A DNA stretch of 64,000 bases, from assembly GCA_052400625.1 (NCBI GenBank), contig JBQTGH010000003.1, one strand, 5' to 3'. Shown piece by piece: positions 17,542 through 26,686 of this stretch. The stretch's first letter is position 1, and each line of letters begins with the position of its first letter. Origin of the DNA: Thermophagus sp052400625 (GTDB taxonomy: Bacteria > Bacteroidota > Bacteroidia > Bacteroidales > Marinilabiliaceae). The notes beneath the pieces are model-generated. The model saw nothing but the letters and a program-made list of their open reading frames with translations, did no database searches and was not told the origin of the DNA. A program made the position numbers and the translations under genes.

Positions 17542-17569
17542 CAAAGGTAGTAAAACCCGACTTAAACAA
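17542..17569 (-). promoter_or_regulatory. candidate promoter of nrnA
   Basis: On the minus strand TACCTTTG (17542-17549) is a perfect TAnnTTTG -7 box. The nearest TTG (17567-17569) is only 17 bp away, a little short. Transcription would start about 15 bases before the nrnA ATG. Confidence 0.55.
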
Positions 17570-17820
17570 AAATTATTATTTTTATGTCTGCAACAACAAA
17601 CCAGAAAGCAACACAATTGTGAGAGATAAGATTATAGAGAACAAAGAATGGAGGATGCTTAGGGAGTATGTTTTGAGTATTAGGAATAGGACAAATGCAC
17701 TGGCATTAATTCCATGATAATGTCTGACATATCTGATGGATAACACTTACATCCAAAAGAATAACGACAACGCAGCGACATAATTGAAATAATCTTAAAG
17801 ACAACCAATATTTGAATATT
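17570..17820. other. gene-free region between nrnA and ndk
   Basis: About 250 bp with only short frames; nothing recognisable apart from the nrnA promoter at its edge. Confidence 0.5.
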
Positions 17821-18243
17821 ATGATAAAGAAAAACATCACCTTTACGATGATCAAACCCTGCGCCATAAAAGGAAATCATGTTGGTGAAATATTGGCACA
17901 CATTGAAAAAGCTGGATTTCGTATTATTGGCCTAAAAATGGTACAACTGTCTCCTGAAAAAGCCCAACTATTCTATGCCGAACATAAAGAAAAACCATTT
18001 TTTGATGAACTGATTGAATTTATTTCCTCAGGACCTATTGTCGCAGCCCTCCTAGAGAAGGAAAACGCTGTAGCCGATTTCAGAGAATTAATAGGAGCCA
18101 CCGATCCTCGGGAAGCAAAAGAAGGAACTATTCGCAAAAGGTTTGCCCAAGACAAAGGGCATAATGCCATTCACGGTTCCGATAGCGAGGCGAGTGCACA
18201 AAGAGAGGCCCGGTTCTTTTTCAATACTCTGGAATTATTCTGA
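17821..18243 (+). CDS. ndk: nucleoside diphosphate kinase
   Basis: 140 aa from ATG 17821 (a TTG at 17812 would add three residues). It transfers the gamma phosphate from ATP to nucleoside diphosphates by a phospho-histidine intermediate. Motifs are FTMIKPCAIK at the N-terminus, GATDPREAKEGTIR, and the active-site GHNAIHGSDS with the catalytic His. Length is normal for a bacterial Ndk. An inverted repeat (GCCCGGTTC at 18208-18216 with GAACCGGGC at 18245-18253) spans the stop codon and could serve as a terminator between it and the convergent neighbour. Confidence 0.95.
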   Translation: MIKKNITFTMIKPCAIKGNHVGEILAHIEKAGFRIIGLKMVQLSPEKAQLFYAEHKEKPFFDELIEFISSGPIVAALLEKENAVADFRELIGATDPREAKEGTIRKRFAQDKGHNAIHGSDSEASAQREARFFFNTLELF

Positions 18244-18253
18244 TGAACCGGGC
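18208..18253. repeat. 9-bp inverted repeat across the ndk stop codon
   Basis: GCCCGGTTC and GAACCGGGC are exact complements separated by 28 bases, spanning the end of ndk and reaching close to the stop of the convergent TonB-like gene. It lacks a T-run. Confidence 0.45.
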
Positions 18254-18265
18254 ATAAACATCCTT

Positions 18266-18889
18266 TTACCAAACAGGAGGGGTTCCACGTTTAGTGGTAA
18301 CGATAACCACTCCGTTTTTAGCTTGTTCGCCAAATCTTTGCACGGCCTTTTCCCCTTTCAGTACTCGAACTGACTTCACATTGTAATGGGGTACCTCGAT
18401 GTATTCTTTTACGATCTTGCCATCAATAACAAACAAGGGCATTTTCTCCGTCAAGCCGTGATCATGGAGAGTTTGTATCAACATCTTGGTATCTTCCGAA
18501 AGCTTAAAAGGCACTTTAATTAAAACCTTACAGTTTACATTTTCCCCATCGATTCGCGCCGGCTTCCAATCCTGCATAAGGCTTACCAATCGTAATGCTT
18601 CGGCATCCAGCAATGCATCTACACTTTTGGTGATCTGCGGCTCCAATAATTTTCCATTGTCCGCAATAATTGCAGAAACTTCTACCATCCCTTCAATTAA
18701 ATCAATCCTGGCTTCCTTGGGATAGCTCATATATTGCTCCAAAAAACGATCAAGTTGCCTAGGTTTTCCTTTAAAAACAGGAGCTTTGTCCACCTCACTT
18801 TGAACCACAACCGACTGGGCCATGGAGAAACTGGTCAATATCAATGCTGGCAAGACTATCAGCAGGACGAAAAACAATGACTTTTTCAT
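18266..18889 (-). CDS. exported TonB-C-terminal/receptor-plug chimera
   Basis: 207 aa from ATG 18889. A signal peptide is followed (about residues 45-130) by a TonB C-terminal-like domain: YPKEARIDLIEGMVEVS, ADNGKLLEP and VLIKVPFKL resemble the TonB/energy-transducer repeat. The final 60 residues switch to a motif seen in SusC-type receptor plugs: PLFVIDGKIV, VKSVRVLKGEKAVQRFG and NGVVIVTTKRG. There is no N-terminal membrane anchor typical of TonB and no barrel. A periplasmic adaptor role is possible but is inference. It is convergent with ndk. Confidence 0.65.
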   Translation of the reverse strand: MKKSLFFVLLIVLPALILTSFSMAQSVVVQSEVDKAPVFKGKPRQLDRFLEQYMSYPKEARIDLIEGMVEVSAIIADNGKLLEPQITKSVDALLDAEALRLVSLMQDWKPARIDGENVNCKVLIKVPFKLSEDTKMLIQTLHDHGLTEKMPLFVIDGKIVKEYIEVPHYNVKSVRVLKGEKAVQRFGEQAKNGVVIVTTKRGTPPVW

Positions 18890-19062
18890 AGCACAAATTT
18901 TAAGTTCAGGAAGGTCAAGGGTTAAAAACCAGAATATTACAAACTTTTTACATACTATCAATAATTATACCAAAACAGGGGAAAGATCATTGTTCATTCA
19001 ATGGGAAACAATCATTTTTGCCCCGCTTTTAAGCATTGAGGATAATTAACTTTTTTCACTAT

Positions 19063-19947
19063 ATGCAAAAGATAACAACCAATCTTCTGAAACTACATTT
19101 GGTAGTATTCATTTATGGCTTCACAGCTATTCTTGGTAAATTGATCACATTAGATGCTATTCAACTGGTTTGGTATCGAATGCTAATCGCCTTTCTGGCT
19201 CTTGGTATTTTATTAAAAATGAGAGGAAGAAAATTAAATATAGGCCTAACCACTATTTTTCGCCTAACCGGAATAGGGTTAATAGTTGCTTTTCACTGGA
19301 TTACATTCTTTTATTCCCTAAAAATCAGCACCATTTCAATTGCTCTGGGCTGTCTTGCATCCACTGCCTTATTTACCAGCCTTCTGGAACCCGCACTAAC
19401 CAAACGTAAGTTGGCATGGCTGGAAGTCTTTACCGGCCTTATCATTATCCTTGGTCTTTATTTGATTTTCCGGTTTGAGATGGACCACCTCAAAGGAATC
19501 CTTGCAGCCCTCACGTCCGCATTTCTGGCAGGTTTGTTCACTGTATTGAATAAATTGATGGTTGTACGCCATCGCCCGTTGGTCATTAGCTTTTATGAAA
19601 TGGGAGGGGGATTCATTGGCATCACTTTGTTTATGTTAGGCACCGGATCATTTCAAGCCGGTATGCCCCATCCCATTTGGAGTGACTGGGTTTTTCTCAT
19701 TTTGCTTGGAGTAGTTTGCACTGCCTATGCATTTGCTTCCAGTGTTAAAGTAATGGATGTTTTATCAGCTTACACCGTGGTTCTTACAACCAATCTAGAA
19801 CCTGTATATGGTATTTTATTGGCTTTTGCCATCTTTGGCGACTCAGAATTAATGTCGGCAGGATTTTATGCTGGCACGGTCATTATTTTAACCGCAGTAT
19901 TCCTTTTTCCTATTCTAAAACATAGCAAAATGCCTTCAAAGAAATAA
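19063..19947 (+). CDS. EamA/DMT-superfamily transporter
   Basis: 294 aa from ATG 19063 (an upstream TTG at 19036 is less likely). Ten hydrophobic segments form two EamA halves, with the first beginning HLVVFIYGFTAILGK and the second FLAGLFTVLNKLMV. Loop residues WYRMLIA and TTNLEPVYG are typical of the drug/metabolite exporter family. Substrates of this family include amino acids and metabolites and cannot be predicted here. The gene is short-spaced from an unrelated divergent gene and overlaps the convergent glycerate kinase by 12 bp. Confidence 0.85.
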   Translation: MQKITTNLLKLHLVVFIYGFTAILGKLITLDAIQLVWYRMLIAFLALGILLKMRGRKLNIGLTTIFRLTGIGLIVAFHWITFFYSLKISTISIALGCLASTALFTSLLEPALTKRKLAWLEVFTGLIIILGLYLIFRFEMDHLKGILAALTSAFLAGLFTVLNKLMVVRHRPLVISFYEMGGGFIGITLFMLGTGSFQAGMPHPIWSDWVFLILLGVVCTAYAFASSVKVMDVLSAYTVVLTTNLEPVYGILLAFAIFGDSELMSAGFYAGTVIILTAVFLFPILKHSKMPSKK

Positions 19948-21045
19948 GTTTTTTGCCGCTCGGGTGGCTGTTTGCTTAAGGTATTCATAGGGTCTGCTCA
20001 TCAGTTCCTGCAATGATGCATTGCCCTTGTCCATTGTAAAAATGGCATCAAAAGGGCTGATATTTTCAACGATTGAACTTCCGGCAATGGCCACGACCTT
20101 TTTTCGGTATTTTCTAGCAAGAGCGGCTAACTTTCCCGGCCCTTTTCCCATAAAAGTTTGTTCATCGATTTTTCCCTCACCGGTAATAACCAGATCCGCA
20201 TTCCGTACATAAAAATCGAGATTCATCTCTTTGGAAATCCATTCAAATCCGTTATAAATTGTTGCATTGCTAAGAAGTACCAGGGGAAGAGCTGCCCCAC
20301 CGGCAGCCCCCACACCTTCCAGATTCAAAATGTTCTCTCCTGTTTTGGGCTCTATAGCCTTGGCCCATTGACAAACTTTGTCCTCCAATAGAAGAACATC
20401 ACTCTTATCCACCCCTTTCTGGGGCCCAAAAACTCGAAAACCTCCCTGAGGCCCTACCAAAGGGTTGGTTACATCGGCCAGAATGGTCCATTTCGTTTCC
20501 AACAATCTTTTATCGATTTGGGAAAGGTCGGCTGCAACGAATTCAAACAGATGATTTTGATGTTTAGTGCAAAGCGCACCGTTTTCATCAAAAAATTTGC
20601 ACCCCAAAGCCGCCATCAACCCGGTTCCGCCATCCACGGTGGCACTTCCACCCAGAGTGAGGATTACTTCAGAGACTCCCTCCTCCAGTGCTTTCCAAAT
20701 TTGTAAGCCGGTACCAAAAGTAGAAGTCATACGAGGATTTTTCCGGACAAGGCCTGCAATTCCAGATGCTTCAGCCAACTCAATTACGGCGGTATCACCA
20801 TCGTTAAAACATCCTCTCTTGGCCCAAACCTCCTTTCCCGTGGCATTGGGAACACGCTCTTTTATTAATCGACCATTCCAAAATCCGGCAATTATCTGTA
20901 AGGTCCCTTCTCCTCCATCGGCCAGAGGTAATAGGCGACAATCTAAATCAGGGACGACCGTCGCAAGGCCATCCCTGATGGCTTCAGCTGCATCAAATGC
21001 GGAAATGCTTCCTTTAAATGAGTCTGGTGCAACTAAAACTTCCAT
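19936..21045 (-). CDS. glycerate kinase (GarK/GlxK-type)
   Basis: 369 aa. It phosphorylates D-glycerate, feeding it to glycolysis. Motifs are the N-terminal VLVAPDSFKGS, PLADGGEGT near residue 42, TFGTGLQIW, LGGSATVDGGTG and VITGEGKIDEQT, the standard marks of class I glycerate kinases. Length is about the usual 370-380 aa. Its start lies 3 bp after the stop of the MalY-type gene, so the two are probably one operon. Its 3' end overlaps the convergent DMT transporter by 12 bp. Confidence 0.92.
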   Translation of the reverse strand: MEVLVAPDSFKGSISAFDAAEAIRDGLATVVPDLDCRLLPLADGGEGTLQIIAGFWNGRLIKERVPNATGKEVWAKRGCFNDGDTAVIELAEASGIAGLVRKNPRMTSTFGTGLQIWKALEEGVSEVILTLGGSATVDGGTGLMAALGCKFFDENGALCTKHQNHLFEFVAADLSQIDKRLLETKWTILADVTNPLVGPQGGFRVFGPQKGVDKSDVLLLEDKVCQWAKAIEPKTGENILNLEGVGAAGGAALPLVLLSNATIYNGFEWISKEMNLDFYVRNADLVITGEGKIDEQTFMGKGPGKLAALARKYRKKVVAIAGSSIVENISPFDAIFTMDKGNASLQELMSRPYEYLKQTATRAAKNLFL

Positions 21046-21048
21046 TTT

Positions 21049-22221
21049 TTACCGGATTAAATTTCGAGCGTTCAAAAGCCGTTCCATAGCCTCTTCTATG
21101 ACTGACCGGGGCGACGCGATATTTAAACGCTGAAAACCTTTCCCCTGAATACCAAATGTCGGACCATCGTTTAATCCTAAACGAGCTTTTTCGACCATAA
21201 ATTTTCTCAATTCTGCAGTCGTGAAACCCCACTCAGAGAAGTCAAGCCACATCAGAAAGGTTGCCTCCGGCCTATGCACCTTTACCTCCGGCATGTTCTT
21301 ATTCAAAAATCCCTTTACATAGTCGATATTGCCCTCAAGATAGGTTAACACTTCATCCAACCAGGGCTTTCCATATTGATAAGCCACCTTTAAGGCCTCT
21401 GCACCAAACATATTGCCAATAAACAAGTGATATATTTGCAATTTACGTCTCATCCTCCTAAGCAATTCCGGATTGGAAGCAATAAAATAAGCAGTGTTAA
21501 GCCCTGCAATATTAAAAGTTTTACTGGGTGCCATACAGGTAATGGTATTTTCAGCCAACTCAGGGCTGACAGATGCCATTGGGATATGGGTATGTCCAGA
21601 AAAAACCAGATCGGCATGAATCTCATCCGAGATTACAAGAACATTGTTCTTCAAGCAAATTTCTCCGGCAGTTTTCAACTCCTCACTGGTCCAAACTCGC
21701 CCTACTGGATTGTGTGGATTACAAAATATAAGCATCTTCACATCAGGATCAGATGTGACTTGATCCAAATGGTCAAAATCCATACGATACCCTTCCTGAG
21801 TGTTGACCAAAGGATTTTCTTTTATTACTCTTTGATGATCCTTTATGACATCGAAAAAAGGGGGATAAACGGGGGGCTGGATAACGATTTTATCGCCCGG
21901 TTCCGTAAACGCCAGAACCGACAGAATCAATGTTGGAACCACCCCGGGGGAAGCCTCAACCCAATTTTCTGATATTTCCCAATCATGTTTGTTCTTCACC
22001 CAGTCCACGATGGACTGATAAAATTCTTCATCTCGAATGGTATATCCAAAAACCGGATGTTCAGCCCTTTTACAAATGGCCTGGCCAATCTCTTCACACA
22101 CGGCAAAATCCATATCGGCCACCCATAAAGGCAAAACATTGTTCGTCCCAAACAAACGTTCACGAAATTCCAGTTTCAGGGCATTGGTTCCTTCTCGGCT
22201 TATAACTTGGTTAAAATCCAT
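21049..22221 (-). CDS. MalY/PatB-type pyridoxal-phosphate aminotransferase or C-S lyase
   Basis: 390 aa from ATG 22221 (GTG at 22224 is in frame). This fold-type I enzyme family splits cystathionine to homocysteine, pyruvate and ammonia or transfers amino groups. Motifs are LPLWVADMDF near the N-terminus, FCNPHNPVGRVW, VISDEIHADLVF (the PLP-binding Asp) and APSKTFNIAGL with the Schiff-base Lys. WADMDF and the SKTFN signature are typical of the MalY/PatB branch rather than of aspartate aminotransferases. It heads a two-gene operon with glycerate kinase. The physiological substrate is uncertain. Confidence 0.88.
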   Translation of the reverse strand: MDFNQVISREGTNALKLEFRERLFGTNNVLPLWVADMDFAVCEEIGQAICKRAEHPVFGYTIRDEEFYQSIVDWVKNKHDWEISENWVEASPGVVPTLILSVLAFTEPGDKIVIQPPVYPPFFDVIKDHQRVIKENPLVNTQEGYRMDFDHLDQVTSDPDVKMLIFCNPHNPVGRVWTSEELKTAGEICLKNNVLVISDEIHADLVFSGHTHIPMASVSPELAENTITCMAPSKTFNIAGLNTAYFIASNPELLRRMRRKLQIYHLFIGNMFGAEALKVAYQYGKPWLDEVLTYLEGNIDYVKGFLNKNMPEVKVHRPEATFLMWLDFSEWGFTTAELRKFMVEKARLGLNDGPTFGIQGKGFQRLNIASPRSVIEEAMERLLNARNLIR

Positions 22222-22249
22222 CACAAATATTATTTCGATTTATTTGATA

Positions 22250-22283
22250 TAAAAAAACATCCGAAGCTTTCACTTCGGATGTT
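22250..22283 (-). terminator. intrinsic terminator of DUF4625-like lipoprotein gene
   Basis: AACATCCGAAG (22256-22266) pairs with CTTCGGATGTT (22273-22283), an 11-bp stem with a 6-nt loop. On the minus strand it runs into a seven-base T-run. Confidence 0.88.
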
Positions 22284-22374
22284 AAAAATATAAAATGAAA
22301 TATTATCAAAACATGATACAATACAGGCTTTTTTTTTACAAAAATTACCGTTGATCATGTTTTAATTGAATCGT

Positions 22375-22866
22375 TTATTCCGTGACTGGTTCCTTAATTG
22401 TAATGGTAAAACTATCTTCCGCCTCATTTCCCTCAGCGTCCATTACTTTAATACTAAAGGTATATTCACCTGGTGTTGCATTGTCAATGATTCCGAAGGG
22501 ATCTTCATTTTCAAATTCATGACTTTTTCCAGATAAAGAATAGGACTTTTCATGGTTAAAAGGCTCCGGATCCGGAACACTTTTAAGCGAAGCACTTTTC
22601 TCATTATAGCTTACAGAAACCACACAACTATCCAGTTCTTCATTATCCTCCAGGGTACCATTTAAAAAAATAGATTTGATACCGTCATTTTCAAACTCGT
22701 CACCTTCCTTGGGTGAAGTCAGCGAGATGGTAGGTTTTTCTTTGTCTACTGTTTCCTCTGGATCGGTACCTGGATCCGGATCTGGATCATCATCTCCACC
22801 GCAGGCAGCAAGAGCAAAAACCGACAAGGCAGTAACCAGAAAAAAGTAAATGAAGCTTCTTTTCAT
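22375..22866 (-). CDS. DUF4625-like lipoprotein
   Basis: 163 aa from ATG 22866 (the open frame to 22875 adds three residues). Lipobox LAAC near residue 21 is followed by GGDDDPDPDPG, a typical acidic linker of exported Bacteroidota lipoproteins. The rest is a beta-sandwich: KPTISLTSPKEGDEF at the start, TPGEYTFSIKVMDAEGN near the end, a pattern of the DUF4625 and Ig-like families. Function is unknown. It has its own terminator. Confidence 0.7.
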   Translation of the reverse strand: MKRSFIYFFLVTALSVFALAACGGDDDPDPDPGTDPEETVDKEKPTISLTSPKEGDEFENDGIKSIFLNGTLEDNEELDSCVVSVSYNEKSASLKSVPDPEPFNHEKSYSLSGKSHEFENEDPFGIIDNATPGEYTFSIKVMDAEGNEAEDSFTITIKEPVTE

Positions 22867-22994
22867 AAATTCCATTTTAACAAAACTTTTAAATTACACA
22901 TTAATTATTAAGTCAAAAGATGGTTAATTCTCAATTAGAATATTGGTTCAAAAATCAATCTTTAAAACATTACACACAAGATTCTTATTATCGC

Positions 22995-24089
22995 TTAAAG
23001 ACCACTCCTATAATCCTCATAAACCTTTTGAATTCCCTCTTTTAATTCGATAGTAGCCTTAAAACCAAGATGGTTGAGTCGCGAAACATCCAGTAATTTT
23101 TGGTAAGTACCGTCTGGTTTGGTGCTGTCCCAACGAATTTCCCCGTCAAATCCCGTCACCTCCTTAACCAATCCGGCAAGTTCGGCGATGGAAAGATCTT
23201 CTCCAACACCAATATTAATATGCGTGTTACGGACTTCATTAAGTCCCCTTTCTTTCACCACATCTTCAAAATCGACTTCTTTCATAAGATAGACACAGGC
23301 CCTTGCCAGGTCATCAGAGTGTAAAAATTCTCTTCTTGGTTTTCCGGTACCCCAAAGCCTCAGTTCTACCTCCCCATTGTCGGTTAAAACAATCCCAAAG
23401 TCCCTGAGTTTATGAATTAGAATATCATCACTTTGACCAACATCAATTCCTTCTACGGGTTTAATTCGAAAATCGTTGCGTATCTTTTCAAAATCTTTTT
23501 CATTCAGCAGTTTAGCCAGATGCATCTTTCTAATCATAGCCGGCAACACATGTGATCCCAGAAGATTATAATTATCATTCGGTCCGTAAAGATTGGTAGG
23601 CATGACTGAAATATAGTTGGTACCATATTGAAGATTGTAGGCCTCACACATCTTCATCCCGGCAATTTTGGCAATGGCATATGGCTCATTGGTATATTCC
23701 AGTACATCGGTGAGAAGATACTCCTCCTTCATGGGTTGCGGACAAGCCTTAGGATAAATACAGGAGCTGCCTAAAAAGAGCAGCTTTTTCACACCTGTCT
23801 TCCATGAACAATGGATGATATTATTTTGAATCTGTATATTCTGATAAATAAAGTCGGCACGATAGGTATTATTGGCCATGATACCTCCCACCCTTGCGGC
23901 CGCCAGAAAGACGTATTCAGGTTTTTCATCATCAAAAAACCGTTCAACAGCCTTTTGGTCCAACAAATCCAACTGATTGTGTGCCCGCAAAATTAAATTA
24001 TCAAATCCTTGATTTTGAAGTTCCCTTGTAATGGCAGAACCGACCAACCCCTTGTGCCCGGCTACAAATATTCTACTTTTTTTTTGCAT
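22995..24089 (-). CDS. fcl: GDP-L-fucose synthase
   Basis: 364 aa. It epimerises and reduces GDP-4-keto-6-deoxy-D-mannose to GDP-L-fucose with NADPH. The extended SDR fold shows VAGHKGLVGSAI (nucleotide binding), LFLGSSCIYPK with the active-site Ser and Cys, and the Tyr-xxx-Lys pair in EPYAIAKIAG. The barrel end GDEF-like DVSRLNHLGF is present. It is about 40 residues longer than the E. coli enzyme because of an insertion near residues 190-225 that Bacteroidota Fcl proteins often carry. It follows gmd by 93 bp, giving the full two-step path from GDP-mannose to GDP-fucose for surface glycans. Confidence 0.95.
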   Translation of the reverse strand: MQKKSRIFVAGHKGLVGSAITRELQNQGFDNLILRAHNQLDLLDQKAVERFFDDEKPEYVFLAAARVGGIMANNTYRADFIYQNIQIQNNIIHCSWKTGVKKLLFLGSSCIYPKACPQPMKEEYLLTDVLEYTNEPYAIAKIAGMKMCEAYNLQYGTNYISVMPTNLYGPNDNYNLLGSHVLPAMIRKMHLAKLLNEKDFEKIRNDFRIKPVEGIDVGQSDDILIHKLRDFGIVLTDNGEVELRLWGTGKPRREFLHSDDLARACVYLMKEVDFEDVVKERGLNEVRNTHINIGVGEDLSIAELAGLVKEVTGFDGEIRWDSTKPDGTYQKLLDVSRLNHLGFKATIELKEGIQKVYEDYRSGL

Positions 24090-24182
24090 TCCTATTTGGT
24101 TAATATTCTATTCTAGGGTGAAACCCGACTGAACAAGATTAAACATTTTTCCTGTAAGAAAAACAATTTCCTACTCAAATCA

Positions 24183-25298
24183 TTATTCAAAATAGTTTAA
24201 TGTACGATAGCCTCCGTCATTAAGGAATTTATCCCGTTTCATGAGTTTCAAATCAGAGTGCATCATATCTTTAACCAATCCGTTTAAATCATATTTGGGT
24301 TCCCATCCGAGCTGTCCTTTAGCTTTGGAAGGATCACCAATCAGCAGGTCAACTTCTGTAGGACGAAAATAGCGAGGATCCACTTCTACTACGCAGCTGC
24401 CTTTTTCAAGTTGAAAATCCGGATGATTACATGCCACCACGTAACCTTTCTCATCGACGCCTTCACCCTTAAATTCAATTTCAATACCAGCTTCAGAAAA
24501 GGCGCGAACGACAAATTCGCGAACCGAGGTGGTAACTCCTGTGGCGACCACATAATCATCGGGTTTATCCTGCTGGAGCATCAGATACATGGCTTTCACA
24601 TAATCCTGAGCATGGCCCCAATCTCGTTTGGCCGACAAATTTCCCAAAAAAACCTTTTCCTGAAGCCCCAGAGCAATTCTTGCTACGGCACGGGTAATTT
24701 TCCGGGTAACAAATGTTTCTCCCCTGATAGGCGACTCATGATTAAACAAGATGCCGTTACAGGCATACATATTATAAGCTTCACGATAGTTGACGGTAAT
24801 CCAGTAGGCATATAGCTTGGCAACTGCATATGGAGACCGTGGATAGAATGGTGTTTTTTCACTCTGTGGAACTTCCTGCACCAATCCATATAACTCACTG
24901 GTTGATGCCTGATAGAATCTGGTTTTTTCCGTCAATCCCAACAAACGGATCGCCTCCAAAAGACGAAGCGTCCCTATTCCATCTGCATTGGCAGTATACT
25001 CGGGTGTATCGAAACTCACCTGCACATGAGACATCGCCGCCAAATTATATATTTCGTCCGGTTGAATTTCCTGAATGATTCTGATCAAATTGGTCGAATC
25101 CGTTAAATCTCCGTAGTGGAGAAAGAAATTACGATTTTCCACATGCGGATCCTGATAAAGGTGATCGATACGTTCGGTATTAAAAAGCGAACTGCGTCGT
25201 TTAATGCCATGTACGATATATCCTTTTTTTAATAGAAATTCGGAAAGATAAGCTCCATCCTGACCGGTTATTCCTGTTATGAGTGCGACTTTAGACAT
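24183..25298 (-). CDS. gmd: GDP-mannose 4,6-dehydratase
   Basis: 371 aa from ATG 25298 (a TTG at 25319 is in frame but upstream sequence fits a leader). It converts GDP-D-mannose to GDP-4-keto-6-deoxy-D-mannose. Motifs are ALITGITGQDGAYL (NADP binding), YNLAAMSHVQVSFD, FYQASTSELYG (active-site Thr/Ser-Glu), and YAVAKLYAYW with the catalytic Tyr and Lys. Length and motifs are standard. It lies directly upstream of fcl. A perfect -7 box at 25338-25345 gives the pair its own promoter. Confidence 0.96.
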   Translation of the reverse strand: MSKVALITGITGQDGAYLSEFLLKKGYIVHGIKRRSSLFNTERIDHLYQDPHVENRNFFLHYGDLTDSTNLIRIIQEIQPDEIYNLAAMSHVQVSFDTPEYTANADGIGTLRLLEAIRLLGLTEKTRFYQASTSELYGLVQEVPQSEKTPFYPRSPYAVAKLYAYWITVNYREAYNMYACNGILFNHESPIRGETFVTRKITRAVARIALGLQEKVFLGNLSAKRDWGHAQDYVKAMYLMLQQDKPDDYVVATGVTTSVREFVVRAFSEAGIEIEFKGEGVDEKGYVVACNHPDFQLEKGSCVVEVDPRYFRPTEVDLLIGDPSKAKGQLGWEPKYDLNGLVKDMMHSDLKLMKRDKFLNDGGYRTLNYFE

Positions 25299-25337
25299 AA
25301 TGAAAAATCTTTTACACAATATTTAATTCAATTACTA

Positions 25338-25345
25338 CAAAGGTA
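25338..25345 (-). promoter_or_regulatory. -7 box for gmd-fcl
   Basis: On the minus strand TACCTTTG matches TAnnTTTG, 40 bp before the gmd ATG. The -33 region lacks a clear TTG. Confidence 0.5.
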
Positions 25346-25415
25346 TCATTAAATGTAGTTTTAGCTTAATCCGCATGACCTATTTCCGGCTTAACTTTCG
25401 GAAAGGCCATCAATT

Positions 25416-25447
25416 GATCAAAACATTCAAGCAAATATGTTTTGATC
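25416..25447. terminator. hairpin downstream of epimerase gene
   Basis: GATCAAAACAT (25416-25426) and ATGTTTTGATC (25437-25447) form a perfect 11-bp stem with a 10-nt loop, 50 bp after the stop of the epimerase gene. It is AT-rich and lacks a T-run, so termination is only plausible. Confidence 0.5.
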
Positions 25448-25496
25448 CCTCAAAATTCCAACATTTAAACGAAAGTGACCAGACTATTATTGTAAA

Positions 25497-26480
25497 CTAA
25501 GACAACGTTTCCCAATACCATTGAATGGCTGCTTTTAACCCTTCTGCCACATTATATTCCGGATTATATCCCAGCAATTCCCTGGCTTTATCAATGGATG
25601 CCAAAGAGTGCGGCACATCTCCCTTTCGTTCGGGGCCATAAACCACCTCTACTCCACCAATGGATTCATCAAAATCGGAAAGCAGGTTCTTCAAATAATC
25701 CACCAATTGATTGAGGGATGTCCGTGCTCCACAAGCTACATTATAGACGGTATTAACCGCCTCTTTATTCTCTACCGTAGCGGCCAGCTCATTCGCCTGC
25801 AAAACATTGGCAACATATGTAAAATCACGGGAAAAAGTACCATCACCATTTACCACGGGGGATTGCTTTTGAATCAATGCACTAACAAATTTAGGGATCA
25901 CGGCGGCATACGCCCCATCTGGATCCTGTCGTGGCCCGAAGACATTGAAATAACGCAATCCGATAAGTTCCATACCGTATAATTTGGCAAATACATCGGC
26001 ATACAACTCATCCACATATTTGGTAATGGCATAAGGGGAAAGAGGCTTTCCGATTCTATCTTCCATTTTAGGCATCTCTTCGCTATCGCCATAGGTGGAT
26101 GAACTGGCTGCATAAACCAAACGTTTGACGCCGGCGTCACGAGCAGCAACAAGCATATTCAAAAAACCACCGATATTGACATCATTGGTGGTTATCGGAT
26201 CATTGATGGAACGCGGTACGGACCCCAAAGCCGCTTGATGAAGCACTATTTCAATATCATTGACCGCCTTTTGGCAGCTTTCCAAGTTTCTAATATCCCC
26301 TTCCATCAATTGAAACGATGGATGCGACAGAAAGCCTGAAATGTTTTCTCTTTTCCCGGTAGAAAAATTATCCAAACACCTGACTGTATTATTTTGTTTT
26401 AAGAGTTTTTCAATCAAATTTGAACCTATAAACCCGGCCCCGCCGGTAACCAATACCCTTTTCCCTGTGATTGTTCGCAT
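25497..26480 (-). CDS. UDP-N-acetylglucosamine 4-epimerase-like SDR (WbpP/TviC-type)
   Basis: 327 aa from ATG 26480 (a TTG at 26498 is in frame). This NAD-dependent extended SDR probably interconverts UDP-GlcNAc(A) and UDP-GalNAc(A) for glycan synthesis. Motifs are VLVTGGAGFIGSNL, HQAALGSVPRSINDP, YAASSSTYGDS and SPYAITKYVDELY with the catalytic Tyr and Lys; GLRYFNVFGPRQDPDGAYAAVIP is shortened here to its key part YFNVFGPRQDP. ALGSVPRS and the GPRQDP segment point to the WbpP/TviC branch rather than GalE. It is upstream of gmd-fcl on the same strand but separated by a hairpin and a new promoter. Confidence 0.87.
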   Translation of the reverse strand: MRTITGKRVLVTGGAGFIGSNLIEKLLKQNNTVRCLDNFSTGKRENISGFLSHPSFQLMEGDIRNLESCQKAVNDIEIVLHQAALGSVPRSINDPITTNDVNIGGFLNMLVAARDAGVKRLVYAASSSTYGDSEEMPKMEDRIGKPLSPYAITKYVDELYADVFAKLYGMELIGLRYFNVFGPRQDPDGAYAAVIPKFVSALIQKQSPVVNGDGTFSRDFTYVANVLQANELAATVENKEAVNTVYNVACGARTSLNQLVDYLKNLLSDFDESIGGVEVVYGPERKGDVPHSLASIDKARELLGYNPEYNVAEGLKAAIQWYWETLS

Positions 26481-26623
26481 ATTATTATGTATTTTCAATT
26501 TTTAAAATTTTAATTTTCTTTAATGGGTTTATCGCTTCAAAAAAAGAAAAGGATCCAACTCAACTTCTGATATTATATTACAATAAACCTATTATTGGTA
26601 TATGTTATTTTGGTAAATATGCA

Positions 26624-26652
26624 AAAAAAAGCGGCTACTAACCGCTTTTTTT
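26624..26652 (-). terminator. intrinsic terminator of rny
   Basis: AAAAAAAGCGG and CCGCTTTTTTT pair around CTACTAA, with T-runs on both strands. It lies 35 bp after the rny stop codon and may also help block read-through into the epimerase gene. Confidence 0.85.
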
Positions 26653-26686
26653 GATCAACTCATATAAAAAGGACTTGTTTATCCAT

